From RI-153 sp963721725 (GTDB taxonomy: Bacteria; Chloroflexota; Anaerolineae; Caldilineales; Caldilineaceae): a stretch of 64,000 nt of DNA. The notes below the pieces were generated by a model. It had not been told where the DNA came from. It saw only the letters and a list, made by a program, of their open reading frames with translations, and did no database searches. The stretch spans positions 372,001-436,000 of the forward strand of contig CAVRLX010000003.1 in NCBI GenBank assembly GCA_963721725.1. The letters run 5' to 3'. Both the position numbers and the translations under genes were made by a program. Position 1 is the first letter of the stretch. Each line of letters opens with the position of its first letter. This document shows, in pieces, positions 37,741-47,588 of this stretch.

Positions 37741-39023
37741 ATGACAACCGCAGTAAAATCTTACGACATTGCCGATATTAAGTTGGCCGAAAAGGGTCGT
37801 TTTCGTATGCAGTGGGCCGCCAAAGAGATGCCCGTGCTCGATCTGATGGAAGAGCGCTTCAAGAAGGAGCAGCCGTTCAAGGGCATCCGCATGGCCGCGG
37901 CCATGCACGTCACCACCGAGACGGCCAACCTGATGCGCATTCTGATCGCCGGTGGGGCCGAAGTCGCCCTGTGCGCCAGCAACCCGCTCAGCACCCAGGA
38001 TGACATTGCCGCCGCCCTGGTTTCCTACTACGAAATGCCGGTCTATGCCATCAAGGGCGAAAGCAACGAACAGTACAATTCGCACATGGACAGTGTGCTC
38101 GATATTCAGCCCGCACATCACCATGGACGATGGCATGGACCTGGTTGCCATGTTGCACACCAGCCGCAGCGAATCTGCTGACAGACGTGATCGGCGGCAC
38201 CGAAGAGACCACCACCGGCGTGATCCGGCTGCGCGCGATGGCCGCGCAGGGCAAGCTGAAGTTCCCGGTGATGGCCGTCAACGATGCCCAGACCAAGCAC
38301 TTCTTCGACAACCGCTATGGCACCGGCCAAAGCACGATCGATGGCATTATCCGCGCCACCAATGTGCTGCTGGCGGGCAAGAATTTTGTCGTCGGCGGCT
38401 ACGGTTGGTGCAGCAAGGGCATTGCCATGCGCGCCAAGGGCATGGGCTCCAATGTCATCGTCACCGAGATCGATCCGCTGCGCGCGCTGGAAGCCGTGAT
38501 GGATGGCTTCCGTGTCATGCCGATGAGCGAAGCCGCCAAAGATCGGTCACATCTTCTGTAGCGCCACCGGTGATATCCATGTGATCGACAAGCACCACCT
38601 GGAAGTGATGCGCGATGGCGCGATCCTCTCCAACAGCGGTCACTTTGATGTCGAGATCGACATGAAGGCGCTGAACGACGATGGCGCACCAAGATCACGC
38701 GTGTGCGCGAGTTCTTGGACGAATATGCCCTGGAAGATGGTCGCCGCATCTATGTGGCCGGCGAAGGTCGCTTGGTCAACCTGGCCGCCGCCGAAGGTCA
38801 CCCCAGCGCGGTGATGGACATGAGCTTTGCCAACCAGGCCCTGGCCGCCGAGTATATGCTCAAGCAGGGCGACAAGCTGAGCGGCCATGTCTATGACGTG
38901 CCCGACGAGATCGACCGTGAAATCGCCGCCCTCAAGCTGAAGGCGATGGGCGTCGACATCGACACCCTGACCGCCGAGCAGGAGACGTATCTGAATGAGT
39001 GGAGCCTGGGGACAGGACATTAA
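37741..39023 (+). CDS. ahcY: Adenosylhomocysteinase (four frame changes)
   Basis: About 427 residues when joined, the normal size. AhcY reversibly splits S-adenosylhomocysteine into homocysteine and adenosine using bound NAD. Seen across frames: 'RIAAAMHVTTETANL' type block near the N-terminus ('GIRMAAAMHVTTETANLM'), 'CASNPLSTQDDIAAAL', NLLTDVIGGTEETTTGVIRL, 'FDNRYGTGQSTIDGI', the NAD motif VVGGYGWCSKGIA, 'IFCSATGDIHVI', SNSGHFDVEID and 'GEGRLVNLAAAEGHPSAVMDMSFANQAL'. Frame changes lie near 38112, 38170, 38541 and 38690; three fit an extra base, one a missing base. All conserved parts are intact, so errors in the sequence are more likely than decay. Metabolically it sits between SAM-dependent methyltransferases and the upstream adenosine kinase. 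Confidence 0.9.
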
Positions 39024-39154
39024 AGATTTATGCGATTGCGTATGGTTAAGCACGTTGACGACATTGCTTCGTCGTCATGATCGTAAGTGCATTACGATCG
39101 TACCAATCCACCATGCCGACAATCAAACTATTTTGACAAGGAGAAAACGAAGCT

Positions 39155-40389
39155 ATGTCAGTACATTTATGACCTCGCCGTCGCTGCTCTTTACGAGCGA
39201 GTCGGTGACTGAAGGTCATCCGGATAAGATGTGTGACCAGATCAGCGATGCGGTGCTGGATGCAATTTTTGCGCAAGACCCCATGTCGCGTGTGGCGTGT
39301 GAAACGGCCATCAAGACCGGTTTTGTGATGGTGTTGGGTGAAATTACCACCACCGCCTTTGTCAATTTCGATGAGCTGATCCGCAAGGTGGTCAAAGAGA
39401 TCGGCTTTGACGCCAGCGAAAAGGGCTTTGATGGCAACACTTGTGGCGTGCAGGTTGCAATTGCCTCGCAAAGCCCAGACATTGCCATGGGCGTCGATCG
39501 GCGCTGGAGAGTCCAAAGAAGGCGGTGGATGCAGAAGTCGATGAGATCGAAGCGGTCGGCGCTGGCGACCAGGGCATGATGTTTGGTTTTGCCTGTGATG
39601 AGACACCCACGCTGATGCCCATGCCGATCTACCTGGCCCACAAGCTGGCTCGCCGCCTGGCCGAAGTGCGCAAAAATGGCACTCTGCCCTGGTTGCGCCC
39701 CGACGGCAAGACCCAGGTCACGGTGGAATATGCCTATGGCAAGCCCAAGCGCATCCACACCGTGTTGATCAGCACGCAGCATGCGCCGGAGATCAGCCAG
39801 GAAGAGATTCGCGAAGAGCTGATCGAGAAGGTGATCATGCCGGTGCTGCCGGCCGACATGGTGGATCGACAAGTTGCGCATCTTCACCAACCCCACCGGT
39901 CGCTTTGTGGTGGGCGGCCCGATGGGCGATGCCGGGCTGACCGGCCGCAAGATCATCGTCGACACCTACGGCGGCATGGGGCGGCACGGTGGTGGCGCCT
40001 TTAGCGGCAAGGATTGCACCAAGGTGGATCGCAGTGCAGCCTATGCCGCGCGCTGGGTGGCCAAGAATGTTGTGGCCGCTGGCATTGCCGACCGCTGCGA
40101 AATTCAGGTGGCCTATGCGATCGGTGTGGCGCGCCCGCTCAGCATCAACGTCGAGACCTTTGGCACCGGCAAGATCAGCGACGAGAAGATTGCCCGGCTG
40201 ATCGAAGAGAACTTTGATCTGCGCCCCGGTGCGATTATTCGCGATCTGGATTTGCGCCGCCCCATCTATCGGCAGACTGCGGCCTACGGTCACTTTGGCC
40301 GTGATGATGTGCAACTGCCCTGGGAAAACACCGATAAGGCCGAGATCCTGCGAAAAGCCGCAGGCGTGGCCGAGCCGGTCGCTGCGTAA
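39155..40389 (+). CDS. metK: S-adenosylmethionine synthetase (frame-disrupted)
   Basis: About 408 residues when joined. MetK makes SAM from methionine and ATP and is normally essential. Seen: LFTSESVTEGHPDKMCDQISDAV split into short blocks, here 'SVTEGHPDKMCDQ', the P-loop-like GAGDQGMMFGFA, 'GRFVVGGPMGDAGLTGRKIIVDTYGG' in part, GGGAFSGKD, 'KVDRSAAYAARWVAKN' and HFGRDDVQLPWE. Frame changes lie at 39496-39501 and 39864-39868, both at GATCG; the first needs one base added, the second one removed. The ribosome site AAGGAG fits an ATG at 39155 better than the in-frame ATG at 39169, so a third change between them is possible. It is the last gene of the cluster and is followed by a strong terminator. 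Confidence 0.92.
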
Positions 40390-40391
40390 AT

Positions 40392-40432
40392 AAAAAAACC
40401 TGCCTGGTTTTGGAAACCAGGCAGGTTTTTTT
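40392..40432. terminator. Bidirectional terminator between metK and rplY
   Basis: Near-perfect AAAAAAACCTGCCTGGTTT / AAACCAGGCAGGTTTTTTT hairpin with T-runs in both directions, placed between convergent genes. Confidence 0.93.
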
Positions 40433-40446
40433 GTCCCGTCCAACGA

Positions 40447-41082
40447 CTAATCGTCGTCTTCATCACGACCGCGGCCAATGACCTCTGGCTCGGCGTCCAC
40501 AGCTTCAGTTTCTGTCTCCTCGACGGGCCGTGTCATTACCAAGCTAAAGAGGGTCTCGTCAGCAGGAGTCAAATAGACCACACCCGAAATCTCCGGTAAG
40601 TCGGCCACGGTAATCGGCTCGCTGTCCGGTGATTCCAGTCGCGAAACATTCACTTCCAAATGGGCGGGAATATCAGCGGGCAGGGCTTCAATTTCCACAT
40701 GATCCAGCGACTGCACCAACACCACTTCGGTGGATTGACCGCGTGGCTTGCCCACAGCTACCACAGGAATGGAAACCTGTTGCTTTTCCGTCATGCTCAC
40801 GGCGTAAAAATCGGCATGAATAGGGTGATGGCGCACCGGATGGCGCTGCACAGCGCGGATCAGAATGTGGCGCTGGCCCATCCCTTCCAGGGCGACTTCT
40901 ACCAACTGGGAAGACCCACCCGCGCTTAGAACTCGATCCAACTCTTTCATCACCACCTGGGCGTGTTCCGGCTCCTGGTGCTTGCCATAGATCACAATCG
41001 GAACCATGCCCTCACGGCGCATACGCCGAACTTCAGGGCCGGTGGTGGGCCGTAACTTTGCCTCTAATGCTAATTCTGACAT
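40447..41082 (-). CDS. rplY: Large ribosomal subunit protein bL25 (general stress protein Ctc type)
   Basis: A 211-residue ribosomal protein that binds 5S rRNA. Seen: the N-terminal L25 domain ('LEAKLRPTTGPEVRRMRREGMVPIVIYG'), 'HPIHADFYAV', and the longer C-terminal beta domain of the TL5/Ctc form ('VLVQSLDHVEIEALPADIPAHLEVNVS'), ending in an acidic tail rich in Glu and Asp. The start at 41082 (MSELALE) is preferred to 41157 since the extra 25 residues are not part of the family and GGAG precedes 41082. Convergent with metK. The preceding minus-strand gene (41138-41617) ends 55 bases upstream, so they may share a transcript. Confidence 0.92.
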   Translation of the reverse strand: MSELALEAKLRPTTGPEVRRMRREGMVPIVIYGKHQEPEHAQVVMKELDRVLSAGGSSQLVEVALEGMGQRHILIRAVQRHPVRHHPIHADFYAVSMTEKQQVSIPVVAVGKPRGQSTEVVLVQSLDHVEIEALPADIPAHLEVNVSRLESPDSEPITVADLPEISGVVYLTPADETLFSLVMTRPVEETETEAVDAEPEVIGRGRDEDDD

Positions 41083-41137
41083 CTGCCACTCCTTCAACAA
41101 TAATGATTCGTCGTTAATTACCTTCAGGCGAGCACCT

Positions 41138-41617
41138 TCACGCTGAACCAACTGCACGAAGCCGCCTGATGACTTCCTGTAGTAGTGTCACCACTAATCC
41201 AACACCGGCCCCAAAGGCCAGCACGCCCAAGGGTGTAAGCACTGTTTTTACGTCCCCTTCCACCCGGCCAGCCACCAATAACCCCACCCGCACTTTTTGG
41301 GCGGTGACTTTGGCACTGATTACCACCGAGGCTTTGCTCTCTTGCAACCTTGCTTTGCTGCTAAAGATCGCCACGCTGGCTGAATCGCGCATTTCCAACG
41401 AGTTGGCGTGGACCAATACGGTGGCCGACTCGTCCATGTCCATGGCATTGGCGCGCACAGTGCGCGCTGCCGATTTTGACATAGTTATACGTCCGCCCTG
41501 TAACGATCCCACAGAAGCATTGTGAACGTTATACTGTTCGCCCTGGAGCGAAGAACTCAGATCATCCGCCAGTTCATTCAGCGGATTGTGGTTCGGATCC
41601 TGCGGTTTTTCAGTCAT
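41138..41617 (-). CDS. Unknown protein, beta-solenoid-like with C-terminal membrane segment
   Basis: A 159-residue protein I do not recognise as a named family. Residues ~30-115 contain short alternating strands with small and polar turns ('SVGSLQGGRITMSKSAARTVRANAMDMDESATVLVHANSLEMRDSASVAIF' in part), a pattern like a small beta-solenoid or bactofilin-like sheet. Residues ~125-145 (LGVLAFGAGVGLVVTLLQEV) are a probable membrane helix followed by a basic end (RRLRAVGSA). It may be a membrane-tethered scaffold. AGAGGAG lies 6 bases before the ATG. It is directly upstream of rplY on the same strand. Confidence 0.6.
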   Translation of the reverse strand: MTEKPQDPNHNPLNELADDLSSSLQGEQYNVHNASVGSLQGGRITMSKSAARTVRANAMDMDESATVLVHANSLEMRDSASVAIFSSKARLQESKASVVISAKVTAQKVRVGLLVAGRVEGDVKTVLTPLGVLAFGAGVGLVVTLLQEVIRRLRAVGSA

Positions 41618-41772
41618 GGCGTACTCCTCTGGAACACAAGAAAAACAGGGCAGTTCGGACGTAAAACGCGTCCCCGATTATACCTGACCTCACAAGGGAT
41701 GGTCAATTCTGGGCAGCGGTTGACTTCTTGCAAAATTGCCAACAGATTGGGGCAATGATACCATTTGCCCCA

Positions 41773-43875
41773 TGTCGCGTTTACTAACCTTCGTTCGCCC
41801 CTGGTTGCTTCCCCTTCTCTTGGTAACCGCCGCCCTGATCTGGGTTTTGCTGCGCGCTCGCGCCCCCGCCCACTGCGGTTGCCGACCCGCAACCACATAC
41901 ACAGTTGACCGCTGGGACCGTTGCAAGCATGGACAGCCCTTTTTTCACCTATAGCCCAGGCTGGCAGATCAGCCCCGCGGGCGCAGATCCCAGCGAACCG
42001 GCTGATGCGTGGCAGCAGCCAGCCGGACGGCTGACCTTTGGCTATACAGGGCAAACCCTGGCCCTGCACCTGGCAACGGGCAACTACTGGGGCTATCTTT
42101 ATGTGCGTGTGGACGATGCGCCCGCCAATCGGCTGCCTGTGATACTTGGCAACCATAATAGCAGCACACAAGCGGCAGGCTACAAACCGCTGCTGGCCCC
42201 CGAACGCCAACAGCCCGACGGCCCCGCGCCCCAGTGGGTCATCGTCCACCGTGCGGAGGATGCCGGACCCCACCGAGTCGAAGTAGAAGTCTGGCGCAGT
42301 TGGGGGCAGATCCCCCTGCGCGCCGTCGCCGTGGATGCGTTACCGCCCGCGCCCTGGCCGCTCTGGCCGGTGCTGGTACTGCTGTTGGCAGCGGGATGGC
42401 AGGTGGTAGACGGAAGGCGGCAGGTGACGGGTGGCCCCCTTCCCACTTCCCCCTTCCCTCTTCCCCCCCTTCCCTCTTCCCCCTTCCCCCTTCCCTTCTT
42501 CTCTGCCTCGCCCTGCCTCTCATCGCCGTTGGGATCTGGCGTGATCTGTGGTGGCTCAGTGATAGCGGGCTGGCATTACTGGCGCTGGTGGGCTTCCAAA
42601 GACCAGTGCTCTGGGGGGCGGCGCTGCTTTTTGCCCTGCCCTTCTACCTGCACCCGCTGCCGATTCTGCCGGGTCGCGCCCTCAACCTCATTGAGATTGG
42701 CGTCTGGGGTGGACTGGCACTGGTGGCGCTGCGCGTCGGCGTAGACAGCAGGCGACACCCTTCACCCTTCCCCCTTCCCCCTTCCCTCTTCACTTGGCTC
42801 GCCGCCATTATCATCCTTGCATTGTTGGCCGCCCTGGCTGCGGATCACCGCGCCGTGGCGCTGCGCGAATGGCGTGTGCTTTTTGTGGCGGCGGGTGGCT
42901 TTGCCCTCTTGCTACACATGGCGTTGCACGTGGATCGACACGCCAACGGCATCCGCACACTGATCATGGGCTGGCTGCTGGGCGGCACAGTCATCGCGCT
43001 GAATCGGGCTGATCCAATACGCCAGCGGGCAGATGCTGATTGAAGCCGAGGGCGTCAACCGGGTGCGCGGTCTCTATGGATCGCCCAACAATTTGGCGCT
43101 CTATGTGGAGCGGACCGTGGCGGTGGCGCTGGGGTTGGCCTTGTTTGGGGATCGGGAATTGGAGATTGGCGAAGAGGGGCGGCGCTGGTCTGCCCTCCTT
43201 TGGGCCATGAGCGTGGTACAACTGGCGGCGCTGCTCTTGACCTTTAGCAAGGGCGCGCTGATCTTGGCGTTGCCCGCCATTTTCGTTGTCCTGGCTGTGG
43301 GCGGTTATCGGCTGTTACGCCAGCAAGGGCGCTCGCTGCGTCCGCTGTGGGGATTGGGCGCGGTGGCGGTGGGCATGATTGCCGGCCTGCTGCCCTTTGT
43401 GGGGGCGGAGCGCTTTCAGGCATTGGGCGATTTCAGCGCGGGCAGCACAGGCGGCGTGCGTCTCAACCTGTGGCGCAGCAGCCTGCGTATGGCCTGGGAT
43501 TACCCGTGGCTGGGCGTCGGCCCGGATAACTTTCTCTATGCCTATCGCAGCGGCTATATTTTGCCGGCGGCTTGGCAAGATCCAGATCTGAACCATCCGC
43601 ACAATTTCATCCTGGATCGGTGGACACGGCTGGGGATCGGCGGCGTGGTGCTGGCGGCGGGGTGGCTGTGGGCGGGGCTGCGGCGCGGGTGGCATGGCAT
43701 GCGGCCGCGCAGTGGGTTGGGGCTGGGGATCAGTGCGGCCATCGCCGGGGCATTGGCGCACGGACTGATCGACGCCTCCTATGCCCTGCCCGATCTATTG
43801 CTGGGGTGGGTGCTATTGCTGGCGCTGCTCGCGCAACAAAAAAACCCTTCTGATGCAATCTTATCCCCCGATTAA
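41773..43875 (+). CDS. O-antigen ligase/Wzy-like membrane protein (frame-disrupted)
   Basis: About 700 residues when joined. Seen: an N-terminal membrane segment (PWLLPLLLVTAALIWVLL), an extracellular ~130-residue beta domain ('FFTYSPGWQISPAGADPSEPADAWQQPAG' in part) that may bind sugar, then about ten membrane segments with a large loop. The core has features of the Wzy_C ligase/polymerase family: RVRGLYGSPNNLALY, 'LTFSKGALIL', and 'PWLGVGPDNFLYAYRSGY ... HPHNFILDRWTRLGI'. It likely ligates or polymerises envelope polysaccharide. Frame changes lie near 41890, in a CT-rich tract (42435-42506) and at 43001 where GAATCGGG replaces an expected GATCGGG. The start at 41773 (MSRLLTF) follows no strong ribosome site. 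Confidence 0.75.
42435..42506 (+). repeat. Polypyrimidine CCCTTCCCCC tract inside the ligase gene
   Basis: About 70 bases of C/T-only sequence built on CCCTTCCCCC and CCTCTTCCC units. A shorter similar tract lies at 42761-42793. The reading frame changes across the first tract, so slippage here could switch the gene. Confidence 0.7.
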
Positions 43876-43891
43876 GATCACACCAGAAGGG
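43838..43891 (-). terminator. Terminator of the 95-residue gene
   Basis: On the minus strand CCCTTCTGG pairs with CAGAAGGG, with an inner ATCTTAAT/ATAAGAT stem, followed by TTTTTTT. It overlaps the last codons of the convergent ligase gene. Confidence 0.6.
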
Positions 43892-43967
43892 CATTGGAAA
43901 CAAGTTTACTGGCGTAACCGAAGCTAGTCAGCAGACTTGAAATTCCCGGATTGGTTAAGGATGGGGG

Positions 43968-44255
43968 TTAAGGATGGGCCATCTTATCCCCGCCGATTTT
44001 GGCATCTACGTGCACATATTCTTCTTCGGCAAACGGCTCACAAGCCATCACTTCTAGCCGTGTGCAATGAAGCTGAATTACGGTCTCGGTGCTGGTGACA
44101 ATCTCTCTTACCGGAACCATACGCTCTGCACCATTCCAGCTATACTCTTTCACCAACAAGTGAGTTACCTCTTTGGCGGCGTTAAACATAACCCCTGTGG
44201 AACGACCACAGACACCATCTCGACAAAAGATCTCAGCACGGATGGGGATATCCAT
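43968..44255 (-). CDS. Unknown 95-residue protein, PRC-barrel-like
   Basis: A short beta-rich protein. It begins MDIPIRAEIFCRDGVCGRSTGV and has 'VTHLLVKEYSWNGAERMVPV', the type of strand pattern found in PRC-barrel domains, which are small RNA- or protein-binding barrels. The match is by general pattern only. The last third ('CEPFAEEEYVHVD') is acidic. A terminator follows. It reads on the same strand as mprF but lies 210 bases downstream of that gene's stop, so co-transcription is possible but not shown. Confidence 0.55.
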   Translation of the reverse strand: MDIPIRAEIFCRDGVCGRSTGVMFNAAKEVTHLLVKEYSWNGAERMVPVREIVTSTETVIQLHCTRLEVMACEPFAEEEYVHVDAKIGGDKMAHP

Positions 44256-44465
44256 AAATCTACCTCTTGTTTAATTTGATTGAGAACGTTTGCCAGAGTT
44301 CCTCCAGCGTGCCTCTATGATACAGGCTGAATATTACAAACTATATAACGATTTATACAGAGTTTAGTTACATTTTTTCTGGACATTTGGGACCAGTCAC
44401 TGCTGTGAAACCGGATAATGCGAGGAAAAACAAGCGGATCGTCTGCGCGTTGATGACGCCAAAGA

Positions 44466-47309
44466 TTACGGTATTGGGTGCGACGACGGGGCTGTGCCCT
44501 CATCGGAGGGAATCTGGCGCAGGGCCAGCGCAGATTGGCCGTGGGCCTGGGCGGCCACCTGTCGATGGGCAAAGATAGCCCGCTGGCGATATAGCAAACC
44601 CGCCGCAGAGTCAAAGATAAAGTTGTCGCCACTGCCCACACTTTCCAACGCATCGCCCACGGCGGCCAAATGCGCAAGGCCGGGGAAGACCAGATAGCGC
44701 GGTCGCCACGCCGGGCAGAATTGCTCTTTGAATTCGTGGATGCCGCGGAACCCGTAAAACTGCCCCACATGCTCAATCACATAGGCCAGCGCTGCCGAGG
44801 CCGTGGGGTCATCGGGCTGTACGTCTACGCCGGAGAGCGGACTCAGGCCCAGGTTGAAGGTGTCATACCCCTCCTCTTTGGCCCATTGCAGCAACGAGAT
44901 GAGCAGAAAATCGATTACATCGGTATCAACATCGGCGCGCCAGCGCAACAGATCCACCGTGATTTCATCGGCATGGTCTACGGTGGCATGGTCTACGGTG
45001 GCAGGTTCTACGGCGATGGGGTTGGCAAAGGCCACGACTGCGCCCTCTGGCGATTGCACGGTGAAGACGGGACTGTTGCCAATATAGTCCTGATCAAACC
45101 ATCCGCGATCAAAGCTGCGTTCACGGCCTTGCATGGCAAGCAACCACTCATCGCTCACCGAATGCAACTCGGCCAGCAACCGATCGGAAAGGGGCGGCGT
45201 GTACAACCCCGTGCGATACCCGCGCTGGCGCAGGCGGTCGATGGTCGCCAGCAGGGGCTGATGGGCGGGCTGGTTGAGATCGAAGGTTGCCAGATCGACG
45301 ATGCCCTCTGCGCCGATAGCGAGTACGCTCAGCCCGGCCTCTTGATAGAGGGGAAGATAGGCCGGCGTGGTTTGATAGAAGGTGGGGTGCAGGCGTTGGC
45401 GCTGGCAAAAGCCCTGAAACCCCACGATGGCGGCGGAGGCATCGGGGAGCGGGCCAATTGGATCCCCCAATGCCACAGCCACTTGTCGGCGCACGGCATA
45501 GGCAACCAGCGAGCCGCCGGGGCTAAACCAATAGCGCTTGTCGGGGAAGAGGGCAAAATGGGCCAACACGTCGCGGCCATGCTCCGCGATCAGGGCATAG
45601 GCGCGGCCGCGCTTGGCCGTGCTGAGGGGGCGGCGCAAGAGCAGCGGGCGCAGCAACATCCAAAACGCATAGCCTGCGGTGACGGCGGCCACGAGATAGA
45701 TCGACCGCTGGAAATAGCCCCCAAAGCGGGTGAACGGCCACAGCCCCGCATTGTCCATCTGCGTAAAGAGGCGCACCGCCTGATCCAGCGCGCCGCGCAA
45801 TGAATAGGTAGTGCCAAAGTGATGGTCGAGAATGTAGAGACCGATCCAGCCATAGGCCAGGGTAAAGATCACAGCGGTGATCAAAACTTGCACCGCCTGT
45901 GCGAACGAAGGCGGATCGGTCAGCGCCTGGAAGTGATAGCGCTGTGTCCACAGAAAGCCCAGCACAATCGCCGCCAACAGGGCCTCTTCATAGTCCAGCC
46001 CTTTGAAGAGATGGGCCAGCATAGAGAGAATCAGCACAGCTATACTTAGCGTCCAGGCCACCCGCTTGTTGCGCCACAGATCCTGGGCCAACAGCAAGAG
46101 CGCAAAGCCACTCAGCACGGCGATAAGCTGCCCACTCTGGCGTATCTCCACCCCAAACAGGGGACTGAGCAGTTGCAGCCGAGAAATTTGCGGCGGAGTG
46201 ATGCCCGAAATTACGTTGATCAGCCCCATGACGGCCACCATCAGCGACACGACCCGCACCTCGCCCGTCTCGGCCAGCGAGCGTTCGGTGGGGCTAAAGA
46301 GCTTGAGCCGCCGCAAGAGCAGAAAGCCAATCGAGAGCGGAATCCAAAAGATCAGCCCGCGAAAGGCCAGCCCAATTACCGTGGCTTCGGCGGCGGGGAT
46401 GCCCAGCGAAACATAGATCACCGGCAACAGCCCTTCCACCACGCCCGCGCCGCCCGGCGTGGGCGAGACAAACCAAAAGAGGATGTTCATGGAATAGCCT
46501 GCCACCAGCCCGCCCAAGCCAATCGATCGGTGAAAGGCCATGAAGACGGCGTGCAGACAGAGCAGGTTCACCACATGCGAGATCAGGGCGACCATCAGGG
46601 TGCGCGCCATTTTGGCGCGGTTGTGGGCAATCAGATAGGCGGCTTCGGTGAGTTCGGCAGCGTTGCGGTTGCTCCACTCCTCCACCAGCAGTTCCGGGTG
46701 TTGAAACCAGCCGCCCACACGGTTGACGCTGTTTTGAATCCAACTGAGAACCGTGTGCAGCCAGAGCGGACGCCACAGGCCAATCGTCAACATAACCACC
46801 ATGCTGCCAATGTAGAGCAGCAGGATCACGGCGGCAATCGTCTCGTACCACTCCAATTGCTGTTGTGCCCACAGGATGATCATCCCCGCCAGCAAGATCA
46901 GCACAAACGTGCCCAGATCCGCAACCAGCACCAGCACCGTTGCCATGGCGGCGCGGGTTTTCGATTGCCCGCGTCGGCCGGCGTCATCCACAAAAAGGGC
47001 GACGCCGGCCGCGCCGGCGGCGGGGGCCGTGGCGTTGACAAAAAGCGAGGCCAGGACAATCGGCATCAAGGTCCATGTGCTGCTTTTGACATTAACTGTG
47101 TCAAAGGAAGTGGTGTAGATGAGGGTGTAAAAGTAGTAATAGATCACCTGGAGCAGGGCGGCGAGCGCAATCCATTGCCATTGACCCATGCTCAGGGTTT
47201 GGGCCAAGTTTTCCAGTTCGCCCAGGTGGGCAAAGAGAAACCAGCCGAATACACAGACGAGGAGCGGGAAGAGCCAGCGTCGAATCACAGAGTTGTCCGA
47301 TAGAAACAC
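44466..47309 (-). CDS. mprF: MprF-type phosphatidylglycerol lysyltransferase/flippase
   Basis: A 947-residue bifunctional membrane protein. MprF transfers an amino acid, often lysine, from tRNA to phosphatidylglycerol and flips the product outward, giving resistance to cationic peptides. Seen: an N-terminal half with about 14 membrane segments of the UPF0104 (LPG flippase) type, including 'FVSPTPGGAGVVEGLLPV', and a C-terminal GNAT-like DUF2156 synthase domain ('WFSPGGSLVAYAVRRQVAVALGDPIGPLPDA', 'FNLGLSPLSGVD', 'FKEQFCPAWRPRYLVFPG'). Length and order are typical. Amino-acid specificity cannot be told. Unlike its neighbours, this long gene has no frame changes. Confidence 0.92.
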   Translation of the reverse strand: MFLSDNSVIRRWLFPLLVCVFGWFLFAHLGELENLAQTLSMGQWQWIALAALLQVIYYYFYTLIYTTSFDTVNVKSSTWTLMPIVLASLFVNATAPAAGAAGVALFVDDAGRRGQSKTRAAMATVLVLVADLGTFVLILLAGMIILWAQQQLEWYETIAAVILLLYIGSMVVMLTIGLWRPLWLHTVLSWIQNSVNRVGGWFQHPELLVEEWSNRNAAELTEAAYLIAHNRAKMARTLMVALISHVVNLLCLHAVFMAFHRSIGLGGLVAGYSMNILFWFVSPTPGGAGVVEGLLPVIYVSLGIPAAEATVIGLAFRGLIFWIPLSIGFLLLRRLKLFSPTERSLAETGEVRVVSLMVAVMGLINVISGITPPQISRLQLLSPLFGVEIRQSGQLIAVLSGFALLLLAQDLWRNKRVAWTLSIAVLILSMLAHLFKGLDYEEALLAAIVLGFLWTQRYHFQALTDPPSFAQAVQVLITAVIFTLAYGWIGLYILDHHFGTTYSLRGALDQAVRLFTQMDNAGLWPFTRFGGYFQRSIYLVAAVTAGYAFWMLLRPLLLRRPLSTAKRGRAYALIAEHGRDVLAHFALFPDKRYWFSPGGSLVAYAVRRQVAVALGDPIGPLPDASAAIVGFQGFCQRQRLHPTFYQTTPAYLPLYQEAGLSVLAIGAEGIVDLATFDLNQPAHQPLLATIDRLRQRGYRTGLYTPPLSDRLLAELHSVSDEWLLAMQGRERSFDRGWFDQDYIGNSPVFTVQSPEGAVVAFANPIAVEPATVDHATVDHADEITVDLLRWRADVDTDVIDFLLISLLQWAKEEGYDTFNLGLSPLSGVDVQPDDPTASAALAYVIEHVGQFYGFRGIHEFKEQFCPAWRPRYLVFPGLAHLAAVGDALESVGSGDNFIFDSAAGLLYRQRAIFAHRQVAAQAHGQSALALRQIPSDEGTAPSSHPIP

Positions 47310-47454
47310 CTTGAACGACCAAACACAGTGTGGGATAGCGTAGCATAGTCTGGCAAAAGACAGAAATAGCCCACACAGGGGGCTGTCAGTTGCCCTACAA
47401 CGGTTTAGATGCTACCATTTCGCTACTTTTCCTTTCCAGTATCTATCAGGTCGA

Positions 47455-47518
47455 GGGTGCGACGCACTCGCCCCATAGTTTTCGCAACCAATCGACCTTG
47501 AGTGAGTGCGTCGCACCT
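47455..47518. repeat. Dispersed palindromic repeat, family A copy 2
   Basis: GGGTGCGACGCACTCGCC (47456-47473) and GAGTGCGTCGCACC pair across ~30 bases. The inner TTCGCAACC matches the reverse complement of copy 1 at 1166-1231. Confidence 0.7.
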
Positions 47519-47588
47519 GTATCGTTATCCTTTCCTATTCCCAATCCACTCTTTCTATTTACACACCCCAACACACAGGAGAAACCAC

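Noticed and set aside
33209..40389. Programmed ribosomal frameshifting as the cause of split genes
   Set aside because: No consistent slippery heptamer or downstream structure, the shifts go both ways, and genes such as metK are not known to need it. Sequence error is simpler.
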